Assembly: GCA_002684605.1 (NCBI GenBank) | Contig: NYVM01000049.1 | Location: 14,733-23,910 of the forward strand | Length of the DNA: 9,178 nucleotides | Direction of reading: 5' to 3' | From: Candidatus Pelagibacterales bacterium | GTDB lineage: Bacteria > Pseudomonadota > Alphaproteobacteria > TMED109 | Shown here: in pieces, positions 5,664-9,178 of the stretch | Numbering within the stretch: the stretch's first letter is position 1 | Layout of the letters: each line of letters begins with the position of its first letter | Program-made: the position numbers and the translations under genes | The notes under the pieces: generated by a model | Database searches by the model: none | What the model saw: the letters and a program-made list of their open reading frames with translations, nothing else | Told to the model about the DNA's origin: nothing

Positions 5664-8600
5664 TTATTCTGCTATTGCTGGGTTTAGTTTTTGAGAAACA
5701 AATGATCCTTCTCTAATAAAAATTCTTAGCATTGGTGGCACAATAGCTAAAGTTAAAATAGCAGAAAGACATAACCCTCCAATAATAACTGATCCCAATC
5801 CTCTATATAATTCTGACCCTGCTCCCGGAAAAAGTACGAGAGGAAGCATTCCAAATATACTGGTGAGTGTTGACATAAATATTGGCCTTATTCTATTTCT
5901 TGTGGCTTCAATTATGGCATCAGAAGTATTCATTCTTTCTTCTCTAATATGTTGTAAAGTTTGATGAACCAATAAAATAGCATTATTAACTACTATACCA
6001 ATTAAAATCACAAAACCTAATATGGTTAACATATCTAAAGGTTGGAGAATATTGAGATTGAGAACCCATAAACCCATAACACCTCCAGCCGCTGCAGGAG
6101 GTACAGATAGCATTATAACTAAAGGATATACAAAGCTTTCAAATAATATAGCCATTAATAAATAAACCATACATATTGCTACTAATAAGTTTATTACCAT
6201 AGCATTCCAAGTATTAGTTAATTCATCTGCAGTTCCAGAAAGATTTAAATTCACTCCAGTAGGCAGGCCATTTTGTTCTAAGGGCAGAATCACATTTTCT
6301 TCAATCATATCTATTGCAGCTTCAAGAGGTATTGTATCTATAGGTTTTATTTGTAATGTAATTGTTCTATCTCGTTCTATATGCCTAATTTCTGTTGGTC
6401 CAGAAGTCATGACAATGTTGGCTAGTGAAGAAATAGGAAGTATTTTTCCACTTGGAGTCACAACAGGAATATTTTCTATACCTTGAGTCTGAGTAATAGC
6501 ATTTAATTTACCTCTTAGTGTTAAATCCATTCTTTTGGAATCTATTGTAATTTCTGCTATTCTTATTCCTGAATTAAATGCATCTACACTTAAAGCTAGA
6601 GATTGCGCAGTAACATCATTATCAGCAAGCTTGACTCTATTAGGTTGAACCTGAATTTCTGGAGCTCCTAAAACCAAACCTGGAATAGGTCTCATTTGAT
6701 TCCCTTCATTTCTAGGAAATGTTTTTCCGACTAATCCAGCGGCTTGTTGTGCTACATTAACTACTTTATCTAAATCAGGACCTGTAATATCTAGATCTAT
6801 AGATCTTCCTCCTCCAAAACCTCTTTGAAATAAGCTTGGTTGAGTAAAGAAACCAAATGTTCCAGGCTCTCCAAAAAGAGAGCGTGTTAATATAGGAATA
6901 AGTTCTCTCACACGGGTATCTTCTAATGCACTTGCGCCAAATAATGTTCTTCCTCCTGCACCAGCAACAAAAAAGTAATTTCTAATTTTGGGAGGTTGCC
7001 CAATTTCTGATTCAGGACCAGTTTCAGAAGCCCATAAATCTTTAACACGTGTTTCAACTCTTTCAGCAATTTCTGTTAAGGTTGCAAGGTTATATCCGGG
7101 AGGAGGAAGCATTATTCCAAATATTAAATTTCTATTGCCTTCGGGTAAATATTCAAGTTTTGGCAGCATAGAATACGACAGGGTAAGGGTTCCTGCGGCT
7201 ACGGTACCAGCCATTAATAAAGAGGCAATCTTAGATTTGGTTATTAATCTTACATAGCCAACAGTATACTTAATAAATAACCGAGCAAAATCATCTAAAA
7301 TAATAATATTAAACCTTTTAGAAGTTACTCCTGTTAAGAGCCATTTTGCTAATGCAGGTAAAACCGTTACAGAAACTAAAAGGCTCATAGTAACAGCTAC
7401 AGAAATTGCTACAGCAATATCACGAAAGAGTTGTCCTGCTTCTAATTTCATTATTAAAATTGGAACAAAAACTAATACAGTAGTTAATGCAGATACCATA
7501 ACAGCTGGCCAAACTTGTTTTGCACCAGAATAGGCTGCATTAGCTGCATCTTTTCCATTCTCTCTTTGTCTGTAAATATTTTCTAATACAACTATTGCAG
7601 CATCTACAACCATGCCCACAGCAAAAGCTATACCTGCAAGTGAAATAACATTGATAGATCTCCCTAAAGCTGCCATTACAACGAATGCAGCAACTACTGA
7701 AATAGGTATAGATAGTCCTATAATAACTGTGGCCCGCCATGACCTTAAGAATAATATTAGTATAAATATTGCTAAAGAACCACCAATCCATATGTTTTGC
7801 TTCACTAGTTCTATAGCTGAATCTATATATATGGTTTCGTCATAAACTTGTTCTAGCTTTAGTCCTAAACCTGGTAATGTATCATTATTTAATTCTTTTA
7901 CGGCTTTTCTAACCCCTTCCATTATTTCAATAACATTACCGCCAGATTGTCGAACTGCATTTATAGCTAAAGAAGAGTATCCTAGAAACCTTATATTAGC
8001 AGTTGGCTCTTTGTACGTAAATTCTACTGTGCCTATATCATTTATAGTTACTCTACCGAAGTTACCATTATTATTTTCACTTATTAAAACAACATTTTTA
8101 ACTTGATCAGGTGTTTGAAACTCACCTTCTGCTCTCACTATATAGCGTCTTTTACCTTCTTCAACATCACCCGCAGAAATAGAAGCATTTGCTCTTTGAA
8201 GAGCAAGAGCTATCTCAGGAACCGTAAGACCGTAATTGGCCATTCGTTCTGGGTCTATTGTTACTCTAAGCTCAGTTTGGCTTCCACCATATACTGTAGT
8301 TCTGGCAACCCCGGGTACTCGTTCTATTCTATCTTGAATAACATCTTCAACAATATCTCCATAGGCAGCAATATCAGTGTCATTTCCTTCAGTTTTACTT
8401 AATATAAACCATGCTATTGCGTTATCATCTAGTCCCGCTGTGTCAAGACTTGGTTCGCCTGCATCTTCAGGATAGCCTTCAATTTGATTTAATCTGTTAG
8501 AAACTAATAATAAAGCTCTATCCATATTTATATCAGTGTCAAATTCAACTGTAACTTCCGACCTTCCTGCCATTGCTTTTGCAGTTAATCTTTTAGATCC

Positions 8601-8825
8601 TTCTATTCCTTTTAAAACTTCTTCTTGGCGATTTACTATTTCTCTCTCTATTTCATAGGGAGAGGCGCCACCCCAATAAGTAGTTACTGTTATTACGGGT
8701 TTATTAACATCTGGAGCTAATTGAATAGGTATTCGCTCTAATGCTATAAAACCTAAGACAATAGTCATAAATATCGCTGCTACCACAGCGATAGGTCTTT
8801 CTATAGAAGCGCGAATAATATCCAT
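5664..8825 (-). CDS. RND (HAE-1-like) efflux pump inner-membrane permease
   Basis: This 1053-residue polytopic transporter matches AcrB-type length and layout. TM1 is at about 10-30, a periplasmic porter loop follows to about 340, and TM2-TM6 span about 345-492. TM7 is at 533-553, a second large loop runs to about 870, and TM8-TM12 end near 1034. Recognisable family blocks are TTYWGGASPYEIE (48-60), VPGVARTTVYGG (170-181), FLRSWRATVIIGLSIPIS (359-376), GMVVDAAIVVLENIYR (404-419) and RPIFMSTLTSIFGMLPLVL (980-998). It would expel hydrophobic or amphiphilic compounds by proton-driven alternating access in a trimer. The proton-relay set is unusual: Asp408 and Arg978 are kept, but the second Asp is Ala409 and the TM10 Lys is Asn947. 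The start ATG overlaps the fusion protein stop as TAATG, with GAGGA 6 nt upstream. No outer-membrane channel gene is in view. Substrate is unknown. Confidence 0.96.
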   Translation of the reverse strand: MDIIRASIERPIAVVAAIFMTIVLGFIALERIPIQLAPDVNKPVITVTTYWGGASPYEIEREIVNRQEEVLKGIEGSKRLTAKAMAGRSEVTVEFDTDINMDRALLLVSNRLNQIEGYPEDAGEPSLDTAGLDDNAIAWFILSKTEGNDTDIAAYGDIVEDVIQDRIERVPGVARTTVYGGSQTELRVTIDPERMANYGLTVPEIALALQRANASISAGDVEEGKRRYIVRAEGEFQTPDQVKNVVLISENNNGNFGRVTINDIGTVEFTYKEPTANIRFLGYSSLAINAVRQSGGNVIEIMEGVRKAVKELNNDTLPGLGLKLEQVYDETIYIDSAIELVKQNIWIGGSLAIFILILFLRSWRATVIIGLSIPISVVAAFVVMAALGRSINVISLAGIAFAVGMVVDAAIVVLENIYRQRENGKDAANAAYSGAKQVWPAVMVSALTTVLVFVPILIMKLEAGQLFRDIAVAISVAVTMSLLVSVTVLPALAKWLLTGVTSKRFNIIILDDFARLFIKYTVGYVRLITKSKIASLLMAGTVAAGTLTLSYSMLPKLEYLPEGNRNLIFGIMLPPPGYNLATLTEIAERVETRVKDLWASETGPESEIGQPPKIRNYFFVAGAGGRTLFGASALEDTRVRELIPILTRSLFGEPGTFGFFTQPSLFQRGFGGGRSIDLDITGPDLDKVVNVAQQAAGLVGKTFPRNEGNQMRPIPGLVLGAPEIQVQPNRVKLADNDVTAQSLALSVDAFNSGIRIAEITIDSKRMDLTLRGKLNAITQTQGIENIPVVTPSGKILPISSLANIVMTSGPTEIRHIERDRTITLQIKPIDTIPLEAAIDMIEENVILPLEQNGLPTGVNLNLSGTADELTNTWNAMVINLLVAICMVYLLMAILFESFVYPLVIMLSVPPAAAGGVMGLWVLNLNILQPLDMLTILGFVILIGIVVNNAILLVHQTLQHIREERMNTSDAIIEATRNRIRPIFMSTLTSIFGMLPLVLFPGAGSELYRGLGSVIIGGLCLSAILTLAIVPPMLRIFIREGSFVSQKLNPAIAE

Positions 8826-8836
8826 TATTCTTCCTC
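8823..8836 (-). promoter_or_regulatory. Translational coupling site between fusion protein and RND permease
   Basis: On the minus strand the fusion protein stop and permease start share one base (TAATG, 8823-8827). A Shine-Dalgarno GAGGA at 8832-8836 lies within the last codons of the fusion protein, 6 nt before the ATG. This supports the chosen permease start and coupled synthesis of the two pump parts from one mRNA. Confidence 0.75.
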
Positions 8837-9178
8837 GCTTTTATTAATATTCTTTTCTTTAATTGGAGCTACTTTTTGTCCAGGTCTTAATCTTTCATTA
8901 CCTTTAACTACAGTTATGTCTCCCACTTCAATTCCACCCAAAACTATAAATCTGTTTCCAACTCCATCACCTAATTTAACAGGCTTAATCTGAGCTTTTT
9001 CTTCTTTTACAATATATACTAGAGACATACCTTCTCTTTTTAAAATAGCATCTTTATGGACAGTAGGTGCTTGTACACCAGGCCCTATAGGTATAGAAAT
9101 ATTTACATTTTCTCCTACAAATAATTTTCTAGATATAGGGTTGCTATCAAATTTTAAATGTACAGGAATTGTTCTAGA
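8825..9178 (-). CDS. RND efflux periplasmic adaptor (membrane fusion protein), C-terminal part
   Basis: This is the last 117 residues of a HlyD/AcrA-type adaptor; the frame is open to the right edge with no stop, so the gene continues outside. Such proteins are anchored in the inner membrane and bridge the RND permease to an outer-membrane channel. The visible part covers the end of the beta-barrel domain (LFVGENVNISIPIGPG, then APTVHKDAILKREGMSLVYIV) and the membrane-proximal domain, with GNRFIVLGGIEVGDITVVKGNERLRPGQKV as the clear family ending. It closes with a short charged tail (KEKNINKSEEE). An internal Met at 9026-9028 is not the start, because family-conserved sequence continues upstream of it. 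The alpha-hairpin, lipoyl domains and signal or lipoprotein anchor are outside the window, as is the operon promoter. Its stop overlaps the permease start by one base. Confidence 0.9.
   Translation of the reverse strand, partial: SRTIPVHLKFDSNPISRKLFVGENVNISIPIGPGVQAPTVHKDAILKREGMSLVYIVKEEKAQIKPVKLGDGVGNRFIVLGGIEVGDITVVKGNERLRPGQKVAPIKEKNINKSEEE

Noticed and set aside
6988..7257. 89-codon open frame on the plus strand
   Set aside because: Lies antisense inside the RND permease, whose conserved protein sequence fully explains the region. Its translation resembles no family and it has no convincing ribosome binding site.
7520..7540. YSGAK in the permease as an ApbE flavinylation site
   Set aside because: It lacks the acceptor Ser/Thr after GA and sits in a predicted cytoplasmic loop between TM4 and TM5, on the wrong side for an exported ApbE.
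7540..7791. 83-codon open frame on the minus strand
   Set aside because: Alternate frame of the RND TM2-TM5 region; the Cys/Tyr/Ser-rich translation is what out-of-frame membrane-protein DNA gives.
7612..7845. 77-codon open frame on the plus strand
   Set aside because: Antisense shadow of conserved RND transmembrane segments, with no independent coding signal.
8103..8402. 99-codon open frame on the plus strand
   Set aside because: Antisense to the conserved RND porter domain; its composition is atypical and no family motif is visible.
8825..9028. 67-residue stand-alone small protein starting at an internal Met
   Set aside because: The same frame is open to the window edge and continues membrane fusion protein sequence upstream of that Met, so it is the tail of a longer gene.

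Overview
The window looks like part of the chromosome of an AT-rich, tightly packed alphaproteobacterium, probably free-living and streamlined. By eye it is about one third G+C. Gene gaps are short: 27, 38, 52 and 74 bp, a 1-bp overlap and a 4-bp overlap. The alphaproteobacterial call rests mainly on the N-terminal half of Dxs, which reads like alphaproteobacterial homologues. The other genes are typical of Gram-negative bacteria. Nothing identifies a genus. I see no tRNA, rRNA, CRISPR array, insertion sequence or phage gene.

Layout from left to right. Positions 1-1007 (minus) hold the N-terminal half of dxs, the first enzyme of the non-mevalonate isoprenoid pathway; the gene runs off the left edge. 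Positions 1082-2719 (minus) hold two genes likely transcribed together: a CtBP-like D-2-hydroxyacid dehydrogenase and, downstream, a DsbA-fold protein of the 2-hydroxychromene-2-carboxylate isomerase (GST-kappa-like) family. A 119-bp divergent intergenic region (2720-2838) separates them from a plus-strand pair, an amidase-signature hydrolase and a small NIPSNAP protein (2839-4616). These four genes look like a small catabolic or detoxification module around a divergent control region. Its substrate cannot be read from the sequence.

Positions 4613-9178 (minus) hold an envelope operon read right to left: the C-terminal end of a periplasmic membrane fusion protein (cut by the right edge), a full-length RND inner-membrane efflux permease, and a Tat-exported ApbE flavin transferase. 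The fusion protein and permease are coupled through a TAATG junction. ApbE and the NIPSNAP gene converge and share a TTAA, so their two stop codons overlap.

I find no clear new defence or mobile system. The points most worth a second look are the unusual proton-relay residues of the RND pump, ApbE following an efflux operon with no visible flavinylation target, the four-gene divergent metabolic module, the dxs leader (no Shine-Dalgarno, two competing inverted repeats), and three helically phased TTTATT(A/G)G repeats in the divergent promoter region.
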